From assembly GCF_029853675.1 (NCBI RefSeq), contig NZ_CP122539.1, positions 1,817,001 through 1,881,000 on the forward strand: a DNA stretch of 64,000 nt. The letters are read 5' to 3'. Of the stretch, positions 35,021 through 43,540 are shown piece by piece (the stretch's first letter is position 1; each line of letters opens with the position of its first letter). The notes beneath the pieces were generated by a model that was not told where the DNA came from, did not search any database, and worked only from the letters and a program-made list of their open reading frames with translations. This DNA is from Tenacibaculum tangerinum (GTDB lineage: Bacteria; Bacteroidota; Bacteroidia; Flavobacteriales; Flavobacteriaceae). The translations under genes and the position numbers were made by a program.

Positions 35021-36043
35021 TTAAAAAAGTTCTCCTTGACTCGTTCCTTTGAGTCTTCCTAAGTGTTTATAGGCCAAATCGGTTACTTCCCTTCCTCTTG
35101 GTGTACGCATAATAAATCCTTGCTGTATTAGAAACGGTTCGTACACTTCTTCTATCGTTTCTGCATTCTCGGCTACTGCTGTAGCTAAGGTGCTTATTCC
35201 AACTGGACCTCCTTTAAATTTATCGATAATCGTAGATAAAATTTTATTGTCCATTTCATCTAAACCATGTGCGTCAACATTTAACGCTTTAAGGGCATAT
35301 CGTGCAATTTCTATGGTAATGGTACCATCTCCTTTTATTTGTGCAAAATCACGTACTCTTCGTAGCAATGCGTTCGCAATACGGGGAGTTCCTCTACTTC
35401 TACCCGCAATTTCAATTGCTGCTTCCATAGAAATAGGTACTTTTAAAATATAGGCACTTCGTTGAACAATGGTTGTTAGCAATTCTGTTGAATAGTAATG
35501 TAATCGGCTACTAATACCAAAACGAGCGCGCATGGGTGCTGTTAGTAATCCTGACCGTGTGGTCGCACCTACTAAAGTAAATGGCTCTAAATTAATTTGA
35601 ACGGTGCGGGCATTCGGGCCTGATTCAATCATGATATCGATTTTATAATCTTCCATGGCAGAATACAGGTATTCTTCAACAATAGGGCTTAGTCGATGTA
35701 TTTCATCTATAAACAACACATCTCGTTCATCGAGGTTGGTTAGCAATCCTGCTAAGTCTCCTGGTTTGTCTAACACAGGCCCAGAGGTAACTTTAATTCC
35801 CACTCCCAACTCGCTTGCTAAAATATGGGCTAACGTGGTTTTTCCTAAGCCTGGGGGACCGTGAAACAAGGTATGATCTAGGGCTTCATCTCGTTGATTT
35901 GCTGCTTCTACAAATATCTTTAGATTGTCTATTGCTTGATCTTGACCCGTAAAATCATCAAAGGAGAGTGGACGTAGCTTTTTTTCTACATCTAACTCTT
36001 CATTTGAATAGTTCTCATTTTCAGGATTTAAGTTTTCATTCAT
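35021..36043 (-). CDS. ruvB: Holliday junction branch-migration ATPase RuvB
   Basis: This 340-residue AAA+ motor drives branch migration with RuvA during recombination. Walker [11 protein letters not shown] is at 61-70, Walker [12 protein letters not shown] near 109-119, and the sensor/arginine region [18 protein letters not shown] follows. The winged-helix C-terminus ends [10 protein letters not shown] -7 box is 7 bp before the ATG. I recall ruvB following the terminal oxidase genes in other flavobacteria; here a 442 bp gap and a terminator separate them. Confidence 0.96.
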   Translation of the reverse strand: MNENLNPENENYSNEELDVEKKLRPLSFDDFTGQDQAIDNLKIFVEAANQRDEALDHTLFHGPPGLGKTTLAHILASELGVGIKVTSGPVLDKPGDLAGLLTNLDERDVLFIDEIHRLSPIVEEYLYSAMEDYKIDIMIESGPNARTVQINLEPFTLVGATTRSGLLTAPMRARFGISSRLHYYSTELLTTIVQRSAYILKVPISMEAAIEIAGRSRGTPRIANALLRRVRDFAQIKGDGTITIEIARYALKALNVDAHGLDEMDNKILSTIIDKFKGGPVGISTLATAVAENAETIEEVYEPFLIQQGFIMRTPRGREVTDLAYKHLGRLKGTSQGELF

Positions 36044-36050
36044 ACAATTG

Positions 36051-36058
36051 CAAATATA
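36051..36058 (-). promoter_or_regulatory. -7 box for ruvB
   Basis: The minus strand reads TATATTTG, a perfect -7 consensus, 7 bp before the ruvB ATG. A clear -33 box is missing. The rest of the gap from 36059 to 36417 is AT-rich and I see no gene or clear RNA in it. Confidence 0.5.
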
Positions 36059-36417
36059 CTTGAAATAAAGTGTTTGTTAGGTAACTTTTATAACAGAACT
36101 ACATCAAACCTTATGCAAGATTTTGTTAAGTTTCTAAACTCTAAAAAAATACTTAAATGTGCTTCTGAATACTATTATCTTTTTGAAATAATACTATTTA
36201 CATCCATTGTGCATATTAAACATTATTGATTTTGATATTGCTGATATTTTTATCAAAGATAAACTTGTTTATATATTGTATTGTTGTTAATGCTGTAGAC
36301 TTAACCTTTTTAGGATACCTTAAAATTCGAAAAATAATTATTATTCAATTTTGCTAAAATAGAAAAGATTCAATTTGATCCATCACTCGTTTTAGAAGAT
36401 TACTTTTTTAAAAACAA

Positions 36418-36451
36418 AAACTCCTGTGAAAATCACTTTTCACAGGAGTTC
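36418..36451 (-). terminator. Terminator of the act-cta operon
   Basis: AACTCCTGTGAAAA (36419-36432) and TTTTCACAGGAGTT (36437-36450) form a perfect 14-bp stem with a 4-nt loop. On the minus strand a T-rich run follows. It ends the long transcript 35 bp after ctaD. Confidence 0.92.
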
Positions 36452-36485
36452 TGTTTTGTTTAGTTGAAGATTATCTTCTTATTTC

Positions 36486-38255
36486 TTAAGATGGCTCTTC
36501 GCCCTCTAATAATGGTACTGTTTGTGGTACGAAATCTTTTCCGTGTACATACTCACCATTTTCATCTGTTTTACTGTAATCATACGCCCATCTATGTACT
36601 TCTGGAATAGCTCCTGGCCAGTTTCCGTGAATGTGTTCTACTGGCGTAGTCCATTCTAACGTGTTTGAATTCCATGGATTTTGAGTCGCTTTTTGACCTC
36701 TGTACATAGAAATAAAGAAGTTTGCAATGAAAATTAATTGCGCTGCTCCTCCTATTAAAGCCATCACGGTCATAAATACATTAATATCTGCTAAATCGTC
36801 GAACATCGGAAAGTTCGTGTTGGTATAATAACGACGTGGTAAACCTGCTAATCCTATAAAGTGCATTGGGAAGAATACCCCATAAGCAGTAATAATGGTT
36901 AACCAAAAATGCCAATACCCTAAGGTTTTATTCATCATTCTACCGTACATTTTAGGGAACCAATGATACACCCCCGCAAACATTCCTAATAAGGCAGATA
37001 CTCCCATTACTAAGTGGAAGTGTGCCACAACGAAATAGGTGTCGTGAACATTAATATCTAGTGCAGAGTCTCCTAATACCAATCCTGTTAAACCTCCTGT
37101 TACGAAGGTAGATACCAATCCGATAGAGAACAGCATTGCAGGATTTAATTGTAGATTTCCTTTCCATAAAGTGGTTACATAGTTAAATGCTTTTACTGCG
37201 GATGGAATGGCGATTAATACGGTTGTGAAGGTAAATACTGAACCTAAAAACGGATTCATTCCTGACACGAACATGTGGTGACCCCATACAATCGTAGATA
37301 AGAATGCAATTGCCATAATAGATCCTACCATTGCGCGGTAACCAAAAATTGGTTTACGAGCGTTTGTTGAAATTACTTCTGAACTAATACCTAAAGCTGG
37401 TAATAAAATAATATATACTTCTGGGTGTCCTAAGAACCAGAATAAGTGTTCAAATAATACAGGCGATCCTCCTTGATAGTGTAGTACTTCACCCGAAATA
37501 AAGATATCTGATAAATAAAACGAGGTTCCGAAACTTCTATCAAAAATTAATAATAACGCTGCAGACAATAATACTGGGAACGAGATTACACCAATGATGG
37601 CTGTGATTAAGAATGCCCACATAGTTAATGGCAATCTTGTCATTTTCATTCCTTTGGTACGTAAGTTTAATACCGTAACGATATAGTTTAACGACCCGAT
37701 TAATGACGATGCAATGAAAATTGCCATCGATACCAACCATAAAGTCATCCCTGTACCTGAACCTGGAATTGCCTGTGGTAAAGCAGATAATGGAGGATAA
37801 ATCGTCCATCCTGCCGATGCTGGTCCTGCTTCAACAAATAAAGAGATTATCATCACTACTGACGATAAAAAGAACAACCAGTACGATATCATATTTAAGA
37901 AACCAGAAGCCATATCACGCGCTCCAATTTGTAACGGAATTAATAGGTTTGAAAATGTACCACTCAATCCTGCTGTTAATACAAAGAATACCATGATGGT
38001 ACCATGAATTGTAACTAACGCTAAGTACATATCTGGATTCATAACTCCATCGGTTTGGTGACTTCCTAGAAAAGCCTCAACGATTGAAAACGAAGTATCT
38101 GGCCATGCAATTTGTAAACGAAATAGCATAGACATGAAACCTCCTATAATCCCCATGAATATACCTGTGATTAAGAACTGTTTCGAGATCATTTTATGAT
38201 CTTGACTAAAGATGTATTTAGTTACAAATGTTTCTTTGTGATGGTGATCTGACAT
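36486..38255 (-). CDS. ctaD: Cytochrome c oxidase subunit I
   Basis: The 589-residue haem-copper oxidase subunit has about twelve membrane helices. The first haem His lies in TIHGTIMVFFV, and WFLGHPEVYIILLPALG holds the CuB His-Tyr pair. WGHHMFVSGMN carries two more CuB ligands, and HDTYFVVAHFHLVMG the two haem ligands. The Tyr in HPEVY marks a type A oxidase active site. It receives electrons from subunit II (ctaC, 32 bp upstream) and pumps protons. Subunit III is not in this window. Confidence 0.96.
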   Translation of the reverse strand: MSDHHHKETFVTKYIFSQDHKMISKQFLITGIFMGIIGGFMSMLFRLQIAWPDTSFSIVEAFLGSHQTDGVMNPDMYLALVTIHGTIMVFFVLTAGLSGTFSNLLIPLQIGARDMASGFLNMISYWLFFLSSVVMIISLFVEAGPASAGWTIYPPLSALPQAIPGSGTGMTLWLVSMAIFIASSLIGSLNYIVTVLNLRTKGMKMTRLPLTMWAFLITAIIGVISFPVLLSAALLLIFDRSFGTSFYLSDIFISGEVLHYQGGSPVLFEHLFWFLGHPEVYIILLPALGISSEVISTNARKPIFGYRAMVGSIMAIAFLSTIVWGHHMFVSGMNPFLGSVFTFTTVLIAIPSAVKAFNYVTTLWKGNLQLNPAMLFSIGLVSTFVTGGLTGLVLGDSALDINVHDTYFVVAHFHLVMGVSALLGMFAGVYHWFPKMYGRMMNKTLGYWHFWLTIITAYGVFFPMHFIGLAGLPRRYYTNTNFPMFDDLADINVFMTVMALIGGAAQLIFIANFFISMYRGQKATQNPWNSNTLEWTTPVEHIHGNWPGAIPEVHRWAYDYSKTDENGEYVHGKDFVPQTVPLLEGEEPS

Positions 38256-38287
38256 AATCTATATCTTTATATACTTTAAAAAATATC

Positions 38288-39295
38288 TTATTTAATAACT
38301 TGAGCTAATGTTTTTTGTTCTGATAACCACTTGTCGTATTCTGCTTCCTCAACAACGGTGATTTTCATTTGCATGTTGTAGTGAGAGGCTCCACAAATTT
38401 TGTTACATAGTAGTAAGTAGTCAAATTCGTATGGTTCTTCTCCATTCGCTTCTCTAATTTTGTTAATACCTTCAGTTTTAGCTTTTACTTCTGGATTACT
38501 ACGCATTTCATCGGTCGTATATTTTGGTGTGAAGGCAAACTGAGTAACCATACCCGGAACACAGTTCATTTGTGCTCTAAAGTGAGGCATGTAAGCAGAG
38601 TGTAAAACGTCTTGTGAACGGAACTTAAACAATACTTTCTTTCCTTTTGGTAAGTATAATTCGGTTACTTGCTTGTCGTCTTGTGCACTTGGGTCTGACA
38701 TGTCAACACCCATGGTATTTATACCTTTAATAAAGTTTACATTACCTAAACCTAATTGGTTGTCTTCTCCTGCATAACGAGCATCCCAACGGAACTGTTG
38801 AGAGTACACCTCTATTACAATCGGGTTTTCATCGTCTCCAACATACATAATGTGATTCCAAGCCCATAATCCATAACCTATTAACAAAACGATTGTTACG
38901 GCTGGTATCGTTGTCCAAATTAATTCTAATTTATGGCTATCTGCATAAAATAACGCTTTGTTATTTTTGTTTCCTCTGTACTTATAGGTAAAGAAGAAAA
39001 TTAAAAATTGCATTCCGAATTGAACGATTCCAATTAACCAAAAAGTGATGTTAAAAAGGTTATCATCGTGCTCTCCTTCGTAAGAAGCAGACTCAGGTAA
39101 CATAATTACATTCATGGCTATTAAGCAGTAAATCATCATTGCATATAGGAATGCTAAGAAAACTATTGCATATTTACCTTGTTTTTCGTTGTCTTTATCT
39201 GTGGCAATTACAGAACGGAAATTCATGATACGAGTAATTTGCCAAAAACTTACTCCGATTGCAACTGCTATGAAAATATAAAATAAAGCGAGCAT
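38288..39295 (-). CDS. ctaC: Cytochrome c oxidase subunit II
   Basis: The product has 335 residues and membrane helices near the N-terminus (about 2-22, 43-65, 83-103) and at about 128-148. A periplasmic cupredoxin domain follows. The CuA site is complete: H232 in VLHSAYMPHF and C297, C301, H305 and M308 in CNKICGASHYNM. It accepts electrons from cytochrome c or directly from the Act complex. It has more N-terminal helices than the two-helix E. coli/Paracoccus form, as in other Bacteroidota. It is 33 bp from both neighbours. Confidence 0.95.
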   Translation of the reverse strand: MLALFYIFIAVAIGVSFWQITRIMNFRSVIATDKDNEKQGKYAIVFLAFLYAMMIYCLIAMNVIMLPESASYEGEHDDNLFNITFWLIGIVQFGMQFLIFFFTYKYRGNKNNKALFYADSHKLELIWTTIPAVTIVLLIGYGLWAWNHIMYVGDDENPIVIEVYSQQFRWDARYAGEDNQLGLGNVNFIKGINTMGVDMSDPSAQDDKQVTELYLPKGKKVLFKFRSQDVLHSAYMPHFRAQMNCVPGMVTQFAFTPKYTTDEMRSNPEVKAKTEGINKIREANGEEPYEFDYLLLCNKICGASHYNMQMKITVVEEAEYDKWLSEQKTLAQVIK

Positions 39296-39329
39296 ATTAT
39301 CTAAACTATTTGTTTATTAATTCTTTTTA

Positions 39330-40958
39330 TTAATGATGATTACTATCTTCTCCTCTGTGTTCGATATTATAGTAATGGTATGTTTCACTTTCGTGTAAAT
39401 ATGGATTTCCTTTTGGTACTGGATTTACTTTTGCAAATGCACTGAAGGTAGCGAAGATAAATAATCCTATAAAGAATAATAATCCGCTAATTTCACCAAT
39501 TCCGAATCCCCAATGTTCTCCTACGGTTCCTGGCATAATCATTACAAATAAATCAATATAATGACCTGCTAATATTACCAAACCACCTATAATTACAAAC
39601 CATGGCACACTCTTAAAGTCGCTATTGATTAATAGTAATACTGGGAAGACAAAGTTCATAACTACCATGGCTAAGAATGGCACTTTATATTCGTTAAAAC
39701 GTAATAAGAAATACGTAGTTTCTTCTGGCATATCTGCATACCATATTAACATAAATTGAGCAAACCATAGGTACGTCCAGAATACAGAGAATCCAAACAT
39801 AAATTTCGCCAAATCGTGAATATGACTATCATTTACCAATGGTAAAGCTCCTTTAGAACGTAAGTAAATAGTTACTAATGCGATTACAGTTAATGCTGAC
39901 ACTAAGAACGTAGCCAATACATACCATCCGAATAAGGTAGAGAACCAGTGTGGGTCGATTCCCATAATCCAATCCCAAGACGCCATACTTTCGGTAATCA
40001 TAAAGAACACCAAGAAAATAACAGTTACATTGTAGTTTTTCTTATGTTGTCTTAAATCTCCATTATCTTGTGCTATAGACCATTTTCTTATAAGGAAACG
40101 ATATACATTCCAACCCGTTAAATAAACAATACTTCTAATGAGCCATCCTGGTGTATTTAACCACCATTTTTTACCGTCGACAATCGCATCGTAATTTGGA
40201 CTTGTTGGGTCTGTAACTCCTTCACCCATCCAAGTAAACAAGTGGTTCATGTGCATTGCAGTAACGATTAAGAATACCAGCATTATCAAACTCACATAGT
40301 GTAAGTTTGAAGTAATTGCTTCCATTACTCTATGCAATACTACTGACCACCCTGCTTGTGCTACAATTTGAGATGCATAAAAAGCCAAGACTAATAAGGT
40401 GATTCCTAAAGAAAATAACAAAGCTACGTAGAATGCAGACCAAGGTCTGTTTTGCATTTGGTGTAACGCATGCTCTGCGTGTTCATCACCGCGATGTTTA
40501 CTGTGAGCAGCCACTTCAGCAGGTGCCTCAGCTGTCGCCTCGTGATGTGCTTCAACAGTTTGTGCTTCTGCATGAGCATCTTCGGCTACATGTACAGCTG
40601 AGCTATCTTGTGCTTGTGTATTTTCTGTGGCTTCTTCTGCGTGTTCTTGAATAGCATTGTGTACTGCTTCTGCAGCATCTGTAGCAATACTATCTGTAAC
40701 ATGCTCGCCAGTTGTTGTATCTGCTTGGTTATGTTCAACTTCAACATGCTTTTCAACTTTAGCTTCTTCTGCATGCTCCTCGCCAGCATGACTTACTTTC
40801 GCGTCATGAGCTCCATGGTGTGCATTTTGTTTTGCTAAAATTTCTTTTGCTTCTTCTAATGTTTTAGGTGCAGAGAAGAAACTATAAGCTGTTCCTAAAA
40901 GTCCTACAGCCATTAAAACAATAGCAAGCATTTTTAATTTTCCTGAAAACTGGTACAT
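39330..40958 (-). CDS. actF: Alternative complex III subunit ActF, with His-rich loop
   Basis: The 542-residue integral membrane subunit is a quinol-oxidoreductase partner related to ActC/NrfD. One N-terminal helix (about 8-28) is followed by a long low-complexity stretch (about 44-170) rich in Ala, Glu and His, with about 19 histidines. Some nine more helices begin near 177. ActC and ActF form the two large membrane parts of the complex. The His/Glu-rich stretch is much longer than I expect for the core family and may bind metal or simply be disordered. It lies in the act operon. Confidence 0.88.
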   Translation of the reverse strand: MYQFSGKLKMLAIVLMAVGLLGTAYSFFSAPKTLEEAKEILAKQNAHHGAHDAKVSHAGEEHAEEAKVEKHVEVEHNQADTTTGEHVTDSIATDAAEAVHNAIQEHAEEATENTQAQDSSAVHVAEDAHAEAQTVEAHHEATAEAPAEVAAHSKHRGDEHAEHALHQMQNRPWSAFYVALLFSLGITLLVLAFYASQIVAQAGWSVVLHRVMEAITSNLHYVSLIMLVFLIVTAMHMNHLFTWMGEGVTDPTSPNYDAIVDGKKWWLNTPGWLIRSIVYLTGWNVYRFLIRKWSIAQDNGDLRQHKKNYNVTVIFLVFFMITESMASWDWIMGIDPHWFSTLFGWYVLATFLVSALTVIALVTIYLRSKGALPLVNDSHIHDLAKFMFGFSVFWTYLWFAQFMLIWYADMPEETTYFLLRFNEYKVPFLAMVVMNFVFPVLLLINSDFKSVPWFVIIGGLVILAGHYIDLFVMIMPGTVGEHWGFGIGEISGLLFFIGLFIFATFSAFAKVNPVPKGNPYLHESETYHYYNIEHRGEDSNHH

Positions 40959-40980
40959 ATCTTAACTATCTATTATAGAC

Positions 40981-41529
40981 TTATTTTAATTCGCTTCTTA
41001 ATTTTTCTACGTATTGTACAACTTGCCAACGCTCATTGTATCGTAACTGTGATGCATGAGACCCCATAACTCCTTTACCATACATAATTACATGGTAAAT
41101 ATTTCCTGAAGTTAACTCTCTATCTGCATAATTTGGAATACCGTTGAATTTATCTCTTTGAGATAATACTCCGTTTCCATCTCCTTTTGTACCATGACAA
41201 GACGCACAGTAAATACCGTATAATTCTTTACCTTTCTCTAAGTTAGCCTCAGTTGTTGGTAACGGATTTTTTAACTCAGCTTTTGCCTTTTCATATCCTT
41301 CATTAGTATCAGGAATATCATAAGCAATCACTCCGTTTCTACTTACAGTACCTGCTACTGGTAATTTATTTACCATTTCGTTATTTATACCTTCTGCTCC
41401 ATTTGCATCGTACGGCACAGATACGTACATATCTGGCATGTATTGCACCTGTGGATTACGTTTATCGTTGCAAGAACTTAAGCTTGTTGCTACTACAGCT
41501 AAAGCGATAATAATTTTTAAACTCTTCAT
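40981..41529 (-). CDS. actE: ActE, lipoprotein cytochrome c of alternative complex III
   Basis: The 182-residue product has a lipoprotein signal ending SLSSC (lipidated Cys 20). A single haem site, CASCH, lies at 108-112, and downstream methionines could be the axial ligand (YGKGVMGSH). It passes electrons from the Act core to a soluble cytochrome or oxidase. It is 22 bp before actF and 9 bp after actD. Confidence 0.92.
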   Translation of the reverse strand: MKSLKIIIALAVVATSLSSCNDKRNPQVQYMPDMYVSVPYDANGAEGINNEMVNKLPVAGTVSRNGVIAYDIPDTNEGYEKAKAELKNPLPTTEANLEKGKELYGIYCASCHGTKGDGNGVLSQRDKFNGIPNYADRELTSGNIYHVIMYGKGVMGSHASQLRYNERWQVVQYVEKLRSELK

Positions 41530-41538
41530 ATCTCTTTA

Positions 41539-42066
41539 TTAGTGCGTTTCTACTACGTTAATTTCTACAGCTCCGGTTGATTGTAACAATGCCACCAACT
41601 CTTCTTCATTTCCGTGAACTGGAACTTCCATTAAGAAGTGATCGTCAGTTGTTCTTGGATCAGGATTTTCAGCTTCTTTAAAAGGCCATAATCTACTACG
41701 CATGTAAAAAGTAATAACCATTAAGTGTGCTGCGAAAAACACTGTTAATTCGAATAAAATCGGAACAAATGCCGGCATGTTAGCTGCCCAAGTAAAGTTT
41801 GGCTTTCCTCCAATATCTTGTGGCCAATCAGCAATCATCGTATACCAAGTTAACCAAACTGCTACGCCTAATCCTGTAATACCATATAGAAAAGCAGTAA
41901 TTGCTAAACGTGTAGGTGCCAATCCCATAGCTTTGTCTAATCCGTGAACTGGAAATGGACAAAATACTTCTTCAATATGATGATGCTCTGCTCTTACTTT
42001 CTTAACGGCATCCATTAAGATATCATCATCATTGTATAATGCGTGAATTACTTTATTAGTGCTCAT
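41539..42066 (-). CDS. actD: ActD, DUF3341 subunit of alternative complex III
   Basis: The 175-residue protein has two membrane helices (about 55-78 and 98-120) between soluble ends, and FCPFPVHGLDKAMGL near the N-terminus, typical of DUF3341/ActD. It has no visible cofactor site and helps hold the complex together. Its start overlaps the actC stop by 11 bp, which suggests translational coupling. Confidence 0.92.
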   Translation of the reverse strand: MSTNKVIHALYNDDDILMDAVKKVRAEHHHIEEVFCPFPVHGLDKAMGLAPTRLAITAFLYGITGLGVAVWLTWYTMIADWPQDIGGKPNFTWAANMPAFVPILFELTVFFAAHLMVITFYMRSRLWPFKEAENPDPRTTDDHFLMEVPVHGNEEELVALLQSTGAVEINVVETH

Positions 42067-43456
42067 TGTTCTCTTCTCTTAATTTTTTATAATGCTCTCC
42101 TGAAGATTTCAAGATTGTTTTAACCTCTGCCTGTGCTATTACTGGGAACGTTCTTGCATATAATAAGAATAATACGAAGAAGAATCCGATAGTTCCAATG
42201 AAGATACCTACATCTACAAACGTTGGCTCAAAACGCCACCAAGTAGATGGTAACTGACCTTTACTTAATACAATTGCGATAATATCAAAACGCTCAAACC
42301 ACATACCGATGTTAATTACAATTGAGATAATGAAAGACCAAATAAAGCTTCTTCTAATTTTCTTAAACCATAATAACTGCGGTGTAAAAATGTTACAGAT
42401 TAATAACGACCAAAATGCCCAACCGTAAGCTCCTGCTTCAGCACCAAACGATAAGTAAGTATAGTTTTCATAAGGTGAACCTGTATACCATGCAATGAAG
42501 AACTCCGTTGCATAGGCTACTGCTACAATACCTCCTGTTAAGATGATTACGATGTTCATATACTCAACGTGCAAACGTGTAATATAAGCTTCCATATTGG
42601 TAACCTTACGCATGATACCTAATAGAGTTTGTACCATGGCAAATCCTGAGAAAATTGCTCCTGCTACGAAATACGGTGGAAATATGGTTGAGTGCCATCC
42701 TGGGTTGATAGAAGTTGCGAAGTCCATCGATACAATGGTATGTACCGAAAGTACTAACGGTGTTGCTAACCCTGCTAATACCAAAGATACTTCTTCAAAA
42801 CGTTGCCAGTCTTTGGCTCTACCCGACCATCCGAAAGATAATAAGGCATATATTTTCTTTTGAAAAGGTTTTACGGCTCTATCGCGAATCATAGCAAAAT
42901 CAGGTAATAAACCAGTCCACCAGAACACTAATGATACCGATAAATACGTAGAAATTGCGAATACGTCCCATAATAAAGGTGAGTTAAAGTTAACCCATAA
43001 CGACCCGAATTGGTTAGGAATTGGCAATACCCAATATCCGTTCCAAGGGCGTCCCATGTGAATAATTGGGAACAATCCTGCTTGGAATACCGCAAAGATG
43101 GTCATTGCTTCTGCCGAACGGTTAATTGCCATTCTCCATTTTTGGCGGAATAATAAAAGTACGGCTGAAATCAATGTTCCTGCGTGACCGATACCTACCC
43201 ACCATACGAAGTTGGTAATATCCCATGCCCAACCGATGTTTTTACTTAATCCCCAAACACCAATACCTGTTCCTACGGTGTAAAAGATACATCCAAATCC
43301 CCATAACATCGCTGCTAAAGAGATATAGAATGCTATATACCAATTTTTGTTTGCTTTGCCCTCAATAGGTCTTGCAATGTCTTCAGTGATATCGTGGTAA
43401 GTTTTATTACCTAACACTAAAGGTTCTCTATAAGATGATTCGTAATGAGACGACAT
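42056..43456 (-). CDS. actC: ActC, NrfD/PsrC-like membrane subunit
   Basis: This 466-residue polytopic protein of the NrfD/PsrC family has about ten helices. It contains segments such as WWVGIGHAGTLISAVLLLFRQKWR and HTIVSMDFATSINPGWH, which fit the known menaquinol-binding subunits. It docks against the iron-sulfur part of ActB. It overlaps actD, and the actB reading frame ends 84 bp upstream. Confidence 0.93.
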   Translation of the reverse strand: MSSHYESSYREPLVLGNKTYHDITEDIARPIEGKANKNWYIAFYISLAAMLWGFGCIFYTVGTGIGVWGLSKNIGWAWDITNFVWWVGIGHAGTLISAVLLLFRQKWRMAINRSAEAMTIFAVFQAGLFPIIHMGRPWNGYWVLPIPNQFGSLWVNFNSPLLWDVFAISTYLSVSLVFWWTGLLPDFAMIRDRAVKPFQKKIYALLSFGWSGRAKDWQRFEEVSLVLAGLATPLVLSVHTIVSMDFATSINPGWHSTIFPPYFVAGAIFSGFAMVQTLLGIMRKVTNMEAYITRLHVEYMNIVIILTGGIVAVAYATEFFIAWYTGSPYENYTYLSFGAEAGAYGWAFWSLLICNIFTPQLLWFKKIRRSFIWSFIISIVINIGMWFERFDIIAIVLSKGQLPSTWWRFEPTFVDVGIFIGTIGFFFVLFLLYARTFPVIAQAEVKTILKSSGEHYKKLREENNEH

Positions 43457-43540
43457 TTTTTACTGTTTAAATGTTTATTTGTTTAAAAGTTTAAAGTTTG
43501 TATTGCTTTTAACTTTTTAACGATTCAACTTTTTTACTTA

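Noticed and set aside
40445-40830. Separate small proteins in the His-rich part of actF
   Set aside because: Several overlapping frames on both strands arise from the low-complexity codons; only the actF frame is continuous with the membrane domain.
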